A stretch of 64,000 bases of DNA. Origin: Sapria himalayana (lineage: Eukaryota > Streptophyta > Magnoliopsida > Malpighiales > Rafflesiaceae). The position numbers and the translations under genes are program-made. The stretch is from positions 81,321 through 145,320 of the forward strand of contig JAREIK010002618.1 in NCBI GenBank assembly GCA_029783825.1. The letters are read 5' to 3'. Each line of letters starts with the position of its first letter. Positions within the stretch are counted from its first letter, which is position 1. Below, in pieces: positions 1-12,461 of this stretch. The notes beneath the pieces are model-generated. The model saw only the letters and a list, made by a program, of their open reading frames with translations, was not told where the DNA came from and did no database searches.

Positions 1-1216
1 AATCTATCTTTCTAACTATCTATATATTAGTCTTTATATCAATATATTTATCTATCTATCTTTCTTTCTATCAATCTATCTTTCTATATATCAATATGTT
101 TATCAATCAATCTATCTATCTATTTATCTATCTGGCAATCTATCAGTCTATATATATATCTATATATCGATCTATAAATATATATATATATCTATTTATC
201 TATCTGGCAATCTATCAGTCTATATATATATATATATATATCTATATATCTGTCTATAGATATATCTATCTATATATCTATTTTTCTTTCTATGTTTTAA
301 TTTGTCTATCTATATATCTATATATCTGTCTCTCTATCTATTTCTCTATCTAATATATATTTTTTTGTCTATTTATATATTTTTCTATCTGTCTATCTAC
401 CTATCAATCAATCAATCTATCTATCTATCTCTCTATCTATCTATCTATCTATCCATATATTTATCTATCTGTATGTCTATTTATCTATCTATCTTTCTTT
501 CTCTATATATATATCTGACTATCTATCTGCCTATCTATCTATCTATCTCTCTATCAATATATCTATAAATCTATCAATCTTTATATCAATATTTCTATCA
601 TTGTGTGTATTTATCTGTCTATCAAAAATCTATCTATTTTCTATCTATATGTCTACCAATCTATCTATGAATATGTCTATCTTTCTATTTATCAATCTAC
701 CTTTCAATCTATCTATATATCACTCGGTGTATCAATCTGTCTATAAATCTATCTATCTATCTGTTGATTTGTCTCTCTGGCTATCTATCTTTCTATCTAT
801 CTCTCTTTATATCTATCTATTTGACTATTTATCTATCTATTTATATGATTATCTATCAGTTTAATTATTTGTCTATCTATATGTCTATCTATTTGTCTAT
901 CTATCTATATACCTAACTATCTATCAATATGGCTATCTATCTGGCTATCAATTTGTCTATTAATATTTTTATCAATCTATCAATCAATCAATCAATCTAT
1001 CTATCTATCTATCTGTATATATATATATGTATCTATCTATCTATCTATATATCTTTCTATCTTTATGTCTATCTATCTATATATCTTTCTATATATATGA
1101 CTATCTATTTCTCTATCTATATATCTATATATCTTTCTATCAATCAATCTATCTATTTGTCTGTCTGTCTATCTATCTATGTAAATATCGTTCGATCTAT
1201 CTATCTATCTATATGT
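1..1216. repeat. Degenerate (TATC)n tetranucleotide array, block I
   Basis: The block is almost wholly built of TATC/TCTA units with scattered substitutions (TATT, TGTC, CAAT). It continues off the left edge. TATC has no stop in any frame, so it translates as endless Tyr-Leu-Ser-Ile in all three forward frames, and those open frames are not genes. It ends where CACTA subterminal sequence begins. Confidence 0.95.
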
Positions 1217-1679
1217 GATTTTCCCATCGCTAAAATAGAATAATGACAAATTATTGATGAAAAGTATCCCAATCTAAAGTGCTCTTCATAAAATATTAAC
1301 TAGAAAAATCCCTACCAGATTTTTTAATGATGAAAATTCTGAAGCTAATTATAAATTTTTCCTTGAATTTTTTTTGATTGTAATTAAGAATAATAATTAA
1401 TATTTTTCGATTGAAAATGTAAAAAAATTTCTCTAGCTAAACTAGCTATGTAAAGTTCCCTAGCAATTTTCATTCCAAAGCTATTTTCATACTTTTATTT
1501 TTTTACAAAATATTTAATTACATATTTTTAAATTTTTATATTAAATTGAATAAAAACATATACTATAAACCATTATTTAAATTAACAAAAAGAAAAAGTA
1601 ATTAATAAATTATTTTGAAACAATAGTTACATAGTTAAAAAAAATATAACATACGTATATAATCATTTTAAACTAAATC

Positions 1680-1850
1680 ATCATCCTCGCCATATGATGC
1701 ATTTGTAATAGGTTCTCATATGTGGATACTCTGCTGGAACTCTATGTGCTAACTATTTTGTCAAGGTTGCTATCTTTGACTCCATATAGGTCATCTTCTA
1801 TTGTATTACATTCTTCATTTCTTTCATTTCCTATATACACATCAATTCAA
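1680..1850 (-). pseudogene. Relic of TNPA-like transposase C-terminus (element D)
   Basis: On the minus strand this reads as a degraded coiled-coil tail (EMKEMKN...) followed by a MTYMESK-like segment. It parallels the MSYIESQLAAL segment of element B (57341 onward) and the corresponding part of A near 6600-6780. In-frame stops are present. It shows that D once carried the same second transposase gene as A. The call rests on alignment by eye with the other copies in this window. Confidence 0.55.
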
Positions 1851-2078
1851 ACTTAAATGATACGAAGGTTGGCAACTTATTAATTTAGCAAAATTATATA
1901 TATGACCATCACTTATATAACATTTACCAATATGCATGAAGAATTCTGATTCAGAGAATTATGGAGTTTTGCAGCACAGATATATCATTTACCAATCATT
2001 GTGCAAATTTTTATTCATAAAGCAAATATTGAATTCCCAATAGACTATTTTAGAACATGGAAGAAATAAAATAATTAC

Positions 2079-2220
2079 CTAGTAGCTATTGGAATCATCA
2101 CCAAGAGATAATCTAGTAATAGATTGATGTCCACTACCGGAGCCTTATGGCACATCATGAGAATGAAGCATGTATTTGGTCTTCTCGCACATCAGCTTCA
2201 GAACTAACCCATACATAATC
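2079..2220 (-). pseudogene. SDF2: Captured SDF2-like (MIR domain) exon fragment
   Basis: The minus strand translates to a segment containing LKLMCEKTKYMLHSHDVP, a stop, then GSGSGHQSIT and GDDSNSY. Stromal cell-derived factor 2 of plants, an ER-lumenal MIR-domain protein used in glycoprotein quality control, has the same order of motifs (KLMHEKTK, LHSHDVPYGSGSGQQS, DSNSYW). The piece equals one exon: TTTGTCCAG, a normal 3' splice site, precedes it, and AG/GTAATT, a donor-like site, follows. One in-frame stop replaces the Tyr of DVPYGSG. Retained splice sites indicate capture of genomic DNA rather than of a cDNA. About 45 of the roughly 215 residues of SDF2 are present, so it cannot be functional. 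Confidence 0.8.
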
Positions 2221-2468
2221 TGGACAAATAAATCAACATTACTCAGATGAAAATTATTTAGTTTATTGAACTTGCACGATGCTAGAATCAAACATCATAT
2301 TTGAAACTCGTGATTCATTTTAGTTTTGAATAATAAGGATCAAAAAATACATATAAAATTCGATGTATATAAAATATAGAGCTCATAAAATATTTTGGCT
2401 TCTAGTCCGACAAGGTTTCCCATTACTTATTCCATCAATTAGGTATATCTTTTTGAATTTTCTTGCAG

Positions 2469-2826
2469 GGTGGGTGGATACTATGTTTCTAACCTCAATT
2501 CCTTCCGAAAAAGTGGTTGATGCTGATACAAAGGATGGCCAATCGATGTCTAAATTAAGATACAAAAAAATTGAAAACATCAAAAAGATTCTTGGGCTGC
2601 AACAACATAAGCAGTATGATAACGTCAAAGCAATAAGATATGGTCATCTCATGATAATGTTAGATCAAGATCATGATGGCTCGCACATTAAAGGTTTAGT
2701 GATCAATTTCATTCACTATTACTGGCCATCTTTGCTTAGGGTTCCATCATTCTTAGTTGATTTTATCACCCTAATCATGAAGGCAACGCAAATAAGTGGA
2801 AGAGGTGTATCCTTCTACACCAGTTG
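2469..2826 (+). pseudogene. TOP2: Captured DNA topoisomerase II TOPRIM fragment
   Basis: An open frame runs to a stop at 2825. Its second half contains IKKILGLQ, RYGHLMIM, DQDHDGSHIKG, NFIHYYWPSLL and PSFLVDFIT, the TOPRIM region of eukaryotic type IIA topoisomerase, including the acidic DxDxDG metal-binding motif. The full enzyme has roughly 1,400-1,500 residues; about 85 are present here. TTTTCTTGCAG just before 2469 is a good 3' splice site, and homology ends near SFYT, where the family continues with MPEYE, so this is a genomic fragment. The first 30 or so residues (WVDTMFLTSIPSEK...) do not look like TOP2 and may come from another source, making a chimera. There is no ATPase domain and no active-site Tyr. 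It lies on the opposite strand to the SDF2 piece. Confidence 0.85.
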
Positions 2827-3625
2827 AGTTTTTCACATAATACATTAACCAGCTAAAGAGGATGTTCATCATGCACAACTAAATGAAAAAGTGAACTAGT
2901 ATAGCTGCTAAAAAATGTCATCATATCTGCTACTTATTCTCCTCATCAAACAAAAATATAGCAATAGCTTCAAATATTATCACCTAAAAATGGAAAAAAA
3001 CTATGGATGCCTTCCCTAATAAACACATACTATGATGCATAGGTGCTGGTAGAATTATAGTAATCAAGAGGGTAGTGGCACTGATGGACTAAGAAGGGAG
3101 TCACTAGTAGAAAGGTTGTAATGGTGACACTAATAGTGGTGGCATATAAAATAACAGCTAACACTGGGGTCTTAGCTGTTATTTTCTACCGACTCTATGA
3201 TGGGCCAAAAAAACATATTCAAACCTTTCAATTATGCAAATGAAAAGTCTACCTAATAAGGACACATATTTTAACTAAGAAAACTAAGAAGAAGCAGCAT
3301 TCTTCATGCATATTTTCACTTAGTCATATTCATGATCACCAAAGCCAACATAACCCCACCAGATATGAAATGCAACCCTCAACTTAAAAATTTGGAAAAA
3401 TTACATCGTGATTTATGCTACACACCGGATACGCATAAAGAAGCAACAAAAAATTACTTCTTGTTCCACTCAATGGCTTGCACTGCATTTAGTGGTTAAT
3501 CTTATCGTCTATGATTCTTTTTTCACTTGAACGGAAATAATTAGAGCTCATCTTCTTCCATGTCGTACTATTGACTTTGATATAATGTTTTGTTTAAAAT
3601 ATTTTTATAAATGTTACATATATAT

Positions 3626-3628
3626 AAA
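3626..3628. repeat. Target-site duplication AAA of element A (left copy)
   Basis: AAA directly abuts CACTACAAG. The partner AAA is at 22391-22393, immediately after the right terminus. Three bases is the known CACTA duplication length. In AT-rich DNA a chance match of three bases is possible, but both termini fall exactly at these positions. Confidence 0.75.
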
Positions 3629-4080
3629 CACTACAAGAAAAATCTCATATAGCTAGGGACAATTCGTTAGCTAAATAGACATTTTTCTTCGCCAAACTAA
3701 ACATAGTGATGGATTAATGACGGAACTATTCTCAATCTAAAGTACTCATCACTAAAATTTAGTGAAGAAAAGTGTCCCTAGCTAATAATTTAGCAACAGA
3801 AAAATCCCTAGCTAAAAAAATAATTTCACTAGCTAAATTAGCAAGCTAAATGAGAGTTTCCATCGCTAAACGGATATAATGGCGGAGCTTTCCCTAACTA
3901 AAGTGCTCATCGCTAAATATTAGCGATGGAAAAAGTCCATAGCAAATAAATTTAGCGACGGAAAAAAATTCTTTGCTAATATTAAGTTATCCCTAGCTAA
4001 ATTAGCTAGGGAAAATTTCCAAGCTAATTTAGCAAGGGATTTTTCCCTTGCTAATTAAATAAGGGAATTATCACAAGCTA
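3629..4080. repeat. 3' subterminal repeats of element A
   Basis: Short motifs alternate in both orientations: TAGCTAGGGA, TTAGCTAAAT, TTAGCGA(C/T)GG and TCGCTAAA. Such subterminal motif clusters are the binding sites of the TNPA-type protein in En/Spm. That these serve the same role is inference from position and density. Confidence 0.75.
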
Positions 4081-4544
4081 TTTTAATTTTAAAACTATTT
4101 TCAGAATTTGATTTATTTTAAAATTTTTTAATTAAATAATTTAATATTTGTATATAAAATTAAATAAAAATAGAAACTATAAATGATAATTTATAATTTA
4201 AAAAAAAATCATTTAATAACTTATTCTAATACAATATTTTACATTATTAAAACAAAAAAATAACAAAATCTTATTACATCTTATTCATCAATGTATCTAC
4301 CGACAATGCATAAAGTATAATTTATCCATGTATTGACATTGCTTTCTTTCCCTCTGTTCCTTCGAACACCAACTTTTTGCTGCGACAAAGATGTCTGAGT
4401 CATGGTGCATCATGTCTAGTAAAAAATTCCTTCACTTATACAAGCATCGTATGTGGAAAATGCGGTACCAAATCTATAACAAATTTTAACCACTCAATCA
4501 AATCAAAATAAATAAATAAAAAGGTATGTTTTGATAAATATATA

Positions 4545-4735
4545 ATATTGTAGTATATATGTACATATATACTAGCATTTCATTGGTACATATATTATTG
4601 CAGTATAGGTACATATAAACTGTAGTATTATGTGTACATATATACTGAGTACAAATATACTCAGTATTTATGTACATAAAATACTATAGTATTATACTTA
4701 CGTATATACTAAGTATATACGTATGTATATACCAC
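4545..4735. repeat. Palindromic TATATAC/GTATATA array, short block
   Basis: Units such as GTACATATATACTGAGTA recur about every 20-25 bp. Each unit is nearly its own reverse complement. Related units appear in 5335-5690 and in each module of element B. Confidence 0.75.
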
Positions 4736-5334
4736 ATTTGTTGTTATTGCTATTACTACCGCTACCACTGCCACTATTACTATTACTGCCGTTGCTACAG
4801 CCACTACTGTTGCTACCGCCTCTGTTGTTCCTAATAATAAAAGTAGGGTGGGCGATGATACTAGACTGATGAACTTGAGATTGAGCGAGGTTTTGACGAG
4901 GATGCGAGCTGCTTCTCCCAAAATAGGACCCGATATTCCTCCTATACTAGAATTACACGACACTACACGAGCATCATCATCATCATCATTCTAAGATGTA
5001 GTAGAATTAGAACCAATCATTGTAGAACCTAGAGCAAAAAAACTTATTTACGCATATGCTCGCTTTGTACCATGTGATAATTGCATATCAATATAATTAC
5101 TAAGATTTTTAAGACCAACTTCTAGCTTCCTAGCTGGCCTGGACCAGAAATATCTTCATCTTACATCTTTAGGAAAGGTCTAATATCCATGGCTTTTATT
5201 ACCTACATAAGTGAGTAATGCACGATGATGCCCAGACCAGCCTGAGCAATTATATACTTAAAACTGTGCCTGTGTGTAAATGAGTGTGTACGTATGTCAA
5301 TATATACATGTCTACAAATAAATATATGCACCCA

Positions 5335-5690
5335 CTAATTTATATACTCGGTATATATGTATGTATATACTACAGTATAAAGTACGTATATACCAAGTAT
5401 ATGTAGGTATATGCTATAGTATAAAGTATGTATATACCGAGTAAATACATACGTATATACTATAGTATATATGTATGTATATACTGAGTATATACATAAA
5501 GATATACTCATTATATATAAAAATATATACAAAATATATACGTACAAATATACTCAGTATATACGAACATATATACTCAGTATATATGTACTTATATACT
5601 CCGTATATACGTAGATATATACTTAGTATATACATGCATTTATACCAAGTATATATGTACGTACATACTGTAGTATTATATGTACATATA
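5335..5690. repeat. Palindromic TATATACTNAGTATATA array, long block
   Basis: About 16 units of roughly 22 bp, each centred on a self-complementary GTATATAC or TATACTNAGTATA core. Because the units are palindromic, both strands show similar Tyr/Ile-rich open frames, which are not genes. Such arrays can fold into multiple hairpins; this is inferred from symmetry only. Confidence 0.85.
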
Positions 5691-6599
5691 TATAATCACA
5701 TAGCCTTAGATGACACACACTTGTACTTTCATGCAAATACACATACAATCAAAGATAATAGAAGAAAATAATATAGGACTTAAATAACAACATATGTGTC
5801 TCATTGGCATGGTCAGCATTTCAAGTTCTTTTTTCTCCGGTATTCCACATAAATAAAGAACAGTGTTACAACTGTACATGGAGCATAACATACTACATTT
5901 ACAAACCGATAACAAGTAGTAGCAGATCTGAACTGCGACGACGTATATCTACACAAAATAAGAGTGTCAAGAACAAACCTACATTTGCGTGGAATTAATT
6001 TTTTTGGTTCATCTCACAGCTTCAGAAGCTAAGGTGTTGTTCTCAGTACCATGGAGGACCAGCCAAGGCTTTTACATACTTATAATAGGCTAAAAATCTA
6101 CCCAAAAAATTTTGGGACACACAAACATATGCATAGATATATAAAAATGCTTATTATAGATATGAACAAGCACAATTTAAAGTTTATAGTCATACAACTT
6201 CAACAAAAATCTAAATGATGTCCAGCAATGATGTTTAGAGAGATAGAGAGTGCAAAAATAAAATGCTTTAGGAATAATGAAAATAATAGAAGCGAGGCCT
6301 CCTTTTGATCAAGCTGAAATCGGTAAATATGGGACCCATGCATTGGAAGGACCGTGGCAATGTTTGAATGCTTTGAATCAGAATTTTTTCATTTGTCTCA
6401 CATAATGTGTCCTACAAAGATTCATTATTAGATTAATCGGAAAAATAAAGAACAAAATCAGAATAAAAAAAATTGAAACCTATAAAAAAATTTTATCATG
6501 TTTTGCTACACAGACAAGAATCAATAACAGTTCAGAAATAATTTTCATATGAAATCATCCTCATAATTAGTAGTTAATTTTGTGCTAGCCTCTCCTACT

Positions 6600-8570
6600 A
6601 GGTTTCGCAGCTGGATCTCGAAATGCTATCTATTGCATCAATTCCGCTAACTATGACTCTATATAGGACATTTGCTATTTCATTACATTCTTAATTTCTT
6701 TCATCTTATCATTCATTTCTTTAATTTCTTGCATTTCTTCCATCAAATAAGTAATCTACTCATTCTTCTCTTTTTTCATTTCCTACATTTCTTCCTTCAA
6801 ATTAATATACTGCTCATCCTTTTGTTCTTTAATTTCATATATTTCTTCCTTTAGATTAGATATCTGCTCATCCTTCTTTTTCATTTCGATCTCCATAACT
6901 ACAATACATTGATTTGTTTCCTTTGCTTGTTGTTCGACCGCCTCATCCATCATTGTTGAGATAGATGAATTAGAAGCACGACTGCTACAACAAAATACTA
7001 ATCTCTTCGAGCTGATGTCGTACAATAACTACTTCTTACGACCTCTTATGGTCTTCAAATAAATAGGATCATAGTCAATTGGTGGAAGATCCATGTTACC
7101 ATCAACTTATTAAAGAGCAGCTGTCACACGTTGTTCCATTAGTTAGTGAGATAAAATAAAGAAAAATAATATTCTAGATATACATAAAATAAATTAAATA
7201 TTTTGCATTCCAAACAATTTTAAAAATGTATTGTAGTATTATAAAATTTTAGTAATATAACAAATTCTTACAGTACTCATCTGAGACTTATTGCCAACAA
7301 ACTGACCATCTACTTTCTTCACATGCATCTTCTTGAAAATCTCATAAAAATTGAGATCTCGACCCAATTCTTCAGCCTAGAATATGTTTTTATTAAGTCA
7401 TAAAAAATTAAATGATAAAAAAAATTAATAAAATTAATAAAATTAATAAAATTAATAAAACCATGCAAAGATTTGATTTATTAGACTATTAGGACAACCA
7501 CTAAATATATAAATGTTTAAAATTTTAAAATTGTACGAAATCTCAAGCGTGCTCAATGCTCAACGTTGACCCTTCTGTGTGTCGACAGATTCTTGAATCT
7601 AGTCCAATTACCTCACTTCATCGATGATTTGCTGGAAATTTCTGATTTTTTCTTCACATCTGACTCCTCCCAAAACTTAAGCTACTCCGGCCAGTCATCC
7701 TTGGATATAAAAATAGGTCTTTCTTTCATATTCTTCAATTTATGGACAAAATCATAATACCATTGAGTAGCTTTGATCTCTCATAATGACTTTATCTTTC
7801 CATCAAATTTGGACGCTCATGTACAATGATTCTATATATAGTAAAATCACAAAAAAATTATATTAACAATAAGAAGATAATTATTGACTACTTGAATAAT
7901 AACCAACATGATAGTTAAGTAATTAAATAATTATTTTTCAATGCTTTTGTTTTGTTATCTTTACCTAAAAGTCATTAAAATAAGACTCTTTTGTCGATTC
8001 AGAAACTTTCTTCTAGGAGAATGCTTTAGTATCAGCCATTATCTTGAAATACTTTGTAATTATAGTCGGATACTTGTGAAATAGAATAAACTGTACAAAT
8101 AAATAAATAACATTGAAAACAAGCAAATCATAACAATATAAAAAAACAACTGACAATAACATCAAAATTTTTTTTTCAAGTCATATTTACATATTCTTTT
8201 ACCTCCCATCCATAATCTCAATTACTAACTTTGCACTGGCTATAGAGGATGACACAACATTGAATGATGTCGTTTGTTTTGTAAATGGGGGAATTATCGA
8301 CATAAAATGTAGTGTAGAAGATAAAGATAGATCAAAAGTATGTGAAGGAAGCATAATGGTTGGTGGACTTATATTTGATAAAGGTGATAGTAGAGGTCTC
8401 AATGATGGTGTTACTGATAGAAATGAAGATGGTGATCATGATGTTGAAGTCTGGATATGGTAGGAATGAGATGGTACTGATTTTGCAACATGATGTACCA
8501 TAATAGATGAATTTCGTTCATTTCTCTGTCCATGTCCACCTCCACCATGACCACATCCTTTGGGCGTCAT
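6600..8570 (-). pseudogene. TNPA-like (Ptta/En/Spm, Transposase_24) second transposase gene, decayed
   Basis: It lies downstream of the TNP2-like gene on the same strand, as in En/Spm-type elements. A start is visible at 8570 (MTPKGCGHGGGGHGQRNER, a Gly/His-rich head). Near 7840-7560 I read WYYDFVHKLKNMKERP...DDWPE and, in the same frame after stops, a W..L..F segment typical of plant Ptta/En/Spm proteins. At 7370-7270 is AEELGRDLNFYEIFKKMHVKK, which parallels the family's A..LGR...P.E.F..TH motif. From 7025 a Lys/Glu-rich coiled coil follows, ending in a segment like MSYIES near 6660. The segments lie in different frames, separated by likely introns and several stops. In En/Spm the homologous protein binds the subterminal repeats. 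This copy cannot make a full product. Confidence 0.7.
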
Positions 8571-8710
8571 TTACTATACAAAATAAAACATAGAACAAAT
8601 AATAGAGATATGATGAACAAGCATGTATTTTAGAATAAAACACACCGATAGATTTCAACAAAATATAGAAAGTCTTTGATAGTTAAATATTATAATAAAA
8701 TTATAACAAT

Positions 8711-11700
8711 TTAATTATCATCATCACTATCATCCTTCAATGAATTTTTTTCATATTTCGTTTGATTCCGATAGAAGTTTGAACTCATTTCAGATAGAAA
8801 TTGATCATCATCAATTTCTATTAGGCCACCTTTCGAGTCACATAAATTTTCTGGATATTCATCTACATGCATAGGCTCAATTTTATTTATGTCATCTTTA
8901 TGGAATGCCAGTGCAATATCTAAGTCTACACTTCTTTGTTGAGATGTTGGACTTCAAAATTTGATCGAGCTTTGATTTTATAAATTGCCCATCAATCACT
9001 ATTATCATGAGATAAACTCGGCTATGTATAATAATATACTTGAGCAGCTTGAACTGTCATAATAAATGGCTCATATCGATTATATATAAGTTTATGCTTA
9101 ACACCCACTAGCTTATAATCTAAATGAATCTTTGTGCACATATTTCATGTATATCTAAGTTTATGCTTAACATCCGCTAGCTTATAATCTGAATGAATCT
9201 TTGTGTCCATGTTTCATGTATGATCAAATCAATAGCACTTTAATAATATAATCATATTATTTTCGAGTCTAGGATACTCCAACTCAATAACTTCTTTGAG
9301 TTGACCATAATATTCAATCTCATCTATACTATAACCCGAGCCTTTAATGCATACACCACTATTCATTGCTGTTTTAGAAGAACCATACCTAATTGTATGA
9401 AATTTATATCCATTAACAAAATGCCCAGGATAGGTTGTTACATATCTAAATGGGTCTTTACTTAGATTCTAAATGAAAATATTTGAATCTCCATTTGAAG
9501 GATCAATTTCCTGGGACATAAATTAAAAAAATGATATTAACAAATAAAAGATACTAATAAATTAAATAATTCAAAAATTTAAAACTTATTAATTCTCACA
9601 TAATTTTTAAACAATTCGCAAATTCAGTTTTTCTAGAATATAATCGACATCATTGCTAGAAATTACTGGTTGCCTATATTTTAACTGCTCAATATAAATA
9701 CTACACAAATATAAAAAGAGAGAGAAAAATATATATCAATTTTTAATAATTTCTATTAAAGATAAAATTAAATTATGATTAAACCTACAACCATTATAGG
9801 TATACATATTCAATATATGGTGCAACCTCCTCACAATAAAGTAAAACATAGCTCTTGGTTGCTTTGTACTCATTATATATCATACATCTTTTCATTGCTC
9901 TTCCAAATGCTCTTTCAGGGTGCTTGAAAATAGATAGTTTGTCCACAGAATCATTTTCTACCATCACATGACCTTTATCATTATGAGGCACATTTCTATT
10001 CTTTGTATTGATATTATACTCAAAATAATAAGAACAAAATGATGATGCTTCTTCTACTAAATATGCATTGCAAATTGAACCTTCAACTTTTGCATTATTT
10101 CTAACATTCAATTTCAACTTACGATGATACCTACAACCATAATGTTAAATTTCAATTATTTTAATTTACAATATTACTTTATGTATGAAATAATAAAACA
10201 TAGCAAATTATATGTATTTACCTCTGAAAAGAATACATTCACCTATATTGCAATGACCTTGCTATCCTTGCTACATATGCCAAATGGACTGGCAAAAGCT
10301 TCATCGAGTCAAAAAATCTCGATGAGAATATCCATTCAAACTTACAAATAATAAGTGGAATGTCATTCTCCAGTCTCACCATGTCATCTATTTTGATTGT
10401 GGTTTCAGTTAGCTATTTGAAAAATAATGTTCTATATGGACCTTCCAAACACTTAGGGGAAGTAATTCATGGAATGCAATTGGTATTAATCTCTGCATAA
10501 ATACATGACAGTCATGATTTTTTATTCCAAATATATTAAGATTCTTCATATCAACGTATCTACCCATATTTGACACATATGAATCAATAAATTTCAAAAT
10601 TTTAACTCATTCACACAATTTCCGTCTTGCCTTCTTATCAAGTGTGTAGCAAGCTTTATGGAATTTTCCTATTGCCTCATTCAGTTTCAATTCAGGATAC
10701 CGTCAATAATCATTCAGCTCTTGTCTTGATTTTAAAGTGTCTTTTGTTTTTTCATCTACATTAAGGATAGTGTTGAAAATATTATCAAACATATTTTTTT
10801 CAATATGCATTATATCTAAGTTATGATGAATAAAATTGGACTTCCAATAGGGCAAGTCCCAAAATATACTATGTTTCCTCTAGCCAAATATTTTGCATAT
10901 TGGTCCATTACTTCCAGTAGCATCCTTTTCAATTACCTTCTTCAAACCCAAAATTTGAATCTCTGACATAATATCATCTCCTGAACGAACTGCTGGTGCA
11001 ACTGTAATCACAGTTTTATTTTTTCGAAATGCAGTTCTATTTCTTTGAAAAGGATGATTTGTAGGTAGAAACTTATGATGGTTATCAAACATGATTGTTT
11101 ACCACTAAATTTGAGGGTAAATGCATCGGAATTTTTCATGCAATACGAGCATGCGAATCATTTTGCAGTACTCCAGCCAGACAACATTGAATATGCAGAA
11201 AAGTCACTTACCGTCCACATAAGGGCCGGCCGCATAATGAAATTTGCTTCTTTGAGATATCATATGTTTTCATGCCAACATCCAACAAATGATTTAAATC
11301 TACAATAAGAGATAGTAAGAAAATATCCAGCATGTCTTTTGGATTTTTTGGCCCTAGAACCAATTTTGACAAAAACATATATTCCTTTTTCAATCACAAC
11401 CACGGAGGCAAATTATATGGTGTCACTATCACTGGCCATGTTGATAATATTTTCTAGATTGCACAAATGATTGAAATTCATCAGTGTAGAGACCCAATCT
11501 CACATTTCAACTTTCAGCTACAAAATCATGATGTCTATGATTAAAATGGTTCCAATCAAGTGAATCTGATGGATGACTCATTACCTCTTCTTCAACCTCA
11601 TGCTTAGAATGCCACATCATATCATTTGCTATAAAATTTGATGCATATAGTCTATGTAATCAAAGAATTAATAGAAAATAATACATCTTCTTAAATGCAA

Positions 11701-12461
11701 CTTTTAATTTTTGTCACGTATCTACAACATGAGATGCCTTCTTAAATCGAGGATGATCAACAAACTTACAACTAATTAAATCACTATCACCACCCCAATA
11801 TAACGTACATTCATTGAAACATTAAAGAAATTTTTTCTATTGGTAGAACCATTCCTCGTAGAAACTAGTTAGTGTTGTAAAAGTTGTTAGTGATCAAATT
11901 ATTATCCGAAACAATCTCTTTCATCAGTTATGTCACCTGATCAAATAATTTTTCAAACAAATGATTTTTTGATTTAATGCTCATAAGTCTAGCCACAAGT
12001 GATAATTACGAATGTGTTTTATGACCAAGTAACAACTCTTTATCTGCAGCTTTAAGCATTTCATAAAATTTCTGAGCTTCAGGATTAGGTGGTTCATCCA
12101 TATAATCCATATTGAAGTTAGCACTAGTAGCTTCCGTTATCATTCTATGGTATGTGTTTGATGATTCTTCACCACAAGCAAATGATTTAGTACTCTCATT
12201 TTGGTTAATGTTCAGAGCCATCGTACTTTATCCATGATAAATCCAAACAAAATAAATTGGCACAAAGCCATATTTAGCCAAATAGTATCTTATAGTGTTT
12301 GAATCATAAAAAGGGATTTTATGACACTTGTGATGATTACATGGACACTTAATTTTTTGTCCATCCATCCATCTCGATTGACTACATGCAAAATTAATAA
12401 AAGTTTCATGCCCACTCAAAAAATATTTATTCAAAATTCCATTCATAAACTTTCTGTACAT
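8711..12461 (-). pseudogene. TNP2-like CACTA transposase (Transposase_21), decayed
   Basis: Family landmarks appear in order on the minus strand. The transposase-associated N-terminal domain is at 12461-12228 (MYRKFMNGILNKYF, KIKCPCNHHKCH, YGFVPIYFVW). PNPEAQKFYEMLKAADK lies near 12080, ESYMFLS/LVLGPKNPKD near 11390, and FLPTNHPFQRNRTAFRK near 11070. LPYWKSNFIHHNLD...MHIEKNMFDN lies near 10860-10780, NHDCHVFMQRLIPIAFHELL near 10510, KVEGSICNAYLVEEASSFCS near 10080, and FVNGYKFHT near 9420. An acidic tail ends at a stop at 8711-8713. TNP2-like proteins cut and join the CACTA ends. Numerous stops and frameshifts (for example near 11900-11600 and 9230-8960) and a 69-bp in-frame duplication make it a pseudogene. 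Introns probably explain some gaps. Confidence 0.9.
9087..9220 (-). repeat. 69-bp tandem duplication inside the TNP2-like pseudogene
   Basis: A 65-bp unit at 9087-9151 is repeated at 9156-9220 with few changes (both contain TTTATGCTTAACA and TAATCT.AATGAATCTTTGTG). The spacing is 69 bp, exactly 23 codons, so the frame is kept. The duplicated residues are the TKIH.DYKL...KHKL part of the C-terminal domain. Confidence 0.9.

Larger units (their letters stand above)
1217..3628 (-). mobile_element. CACTA element D, left part (3' side), terminus lost
   Basis: From 1217 the sequence aligns by eye with element A starting about 60 bp inside A's 3' end (shared stretches such as CAATCTAAAGT and the CCATCGCTAAA type). 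The terminal CACTACAAGAAA bases are therefore missing here. The element resumes at 22391 after element A, which is inserted in it, and finishes at 27655. Orientation is given for the TNPA-like remnant on the minus strand. This part holds a TNPA C-terminal relic and fragments of SDF2 and TOP2. The stretches 1320-1680 and 2830-3628 are AT-rich with nothing else I recognise. Confidence 0.7.
4135..6208 (-). repeat. Single copy of the element's 3' module (amplified fourfold in element B)
   Basis: Read on the minus strand, this block runs from a GTTGAAG-like start near 6205, through a trinucleotide-rich tract (4735-4840, GGCAGTAGC-type), to an AT segment, a splice-acceptor-like TTTAAATTT...ACAG region and a conserved 200-bp piece near 4270-4500. 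The same order appears four times in element B (57802-62520). Here it is longer because 4840-6190 contains extra sequence, including palindromic GTATATAC arrays. The several short open frames here are by-products of the repeats. I find no protein-coding function. Confidence 0.65.
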
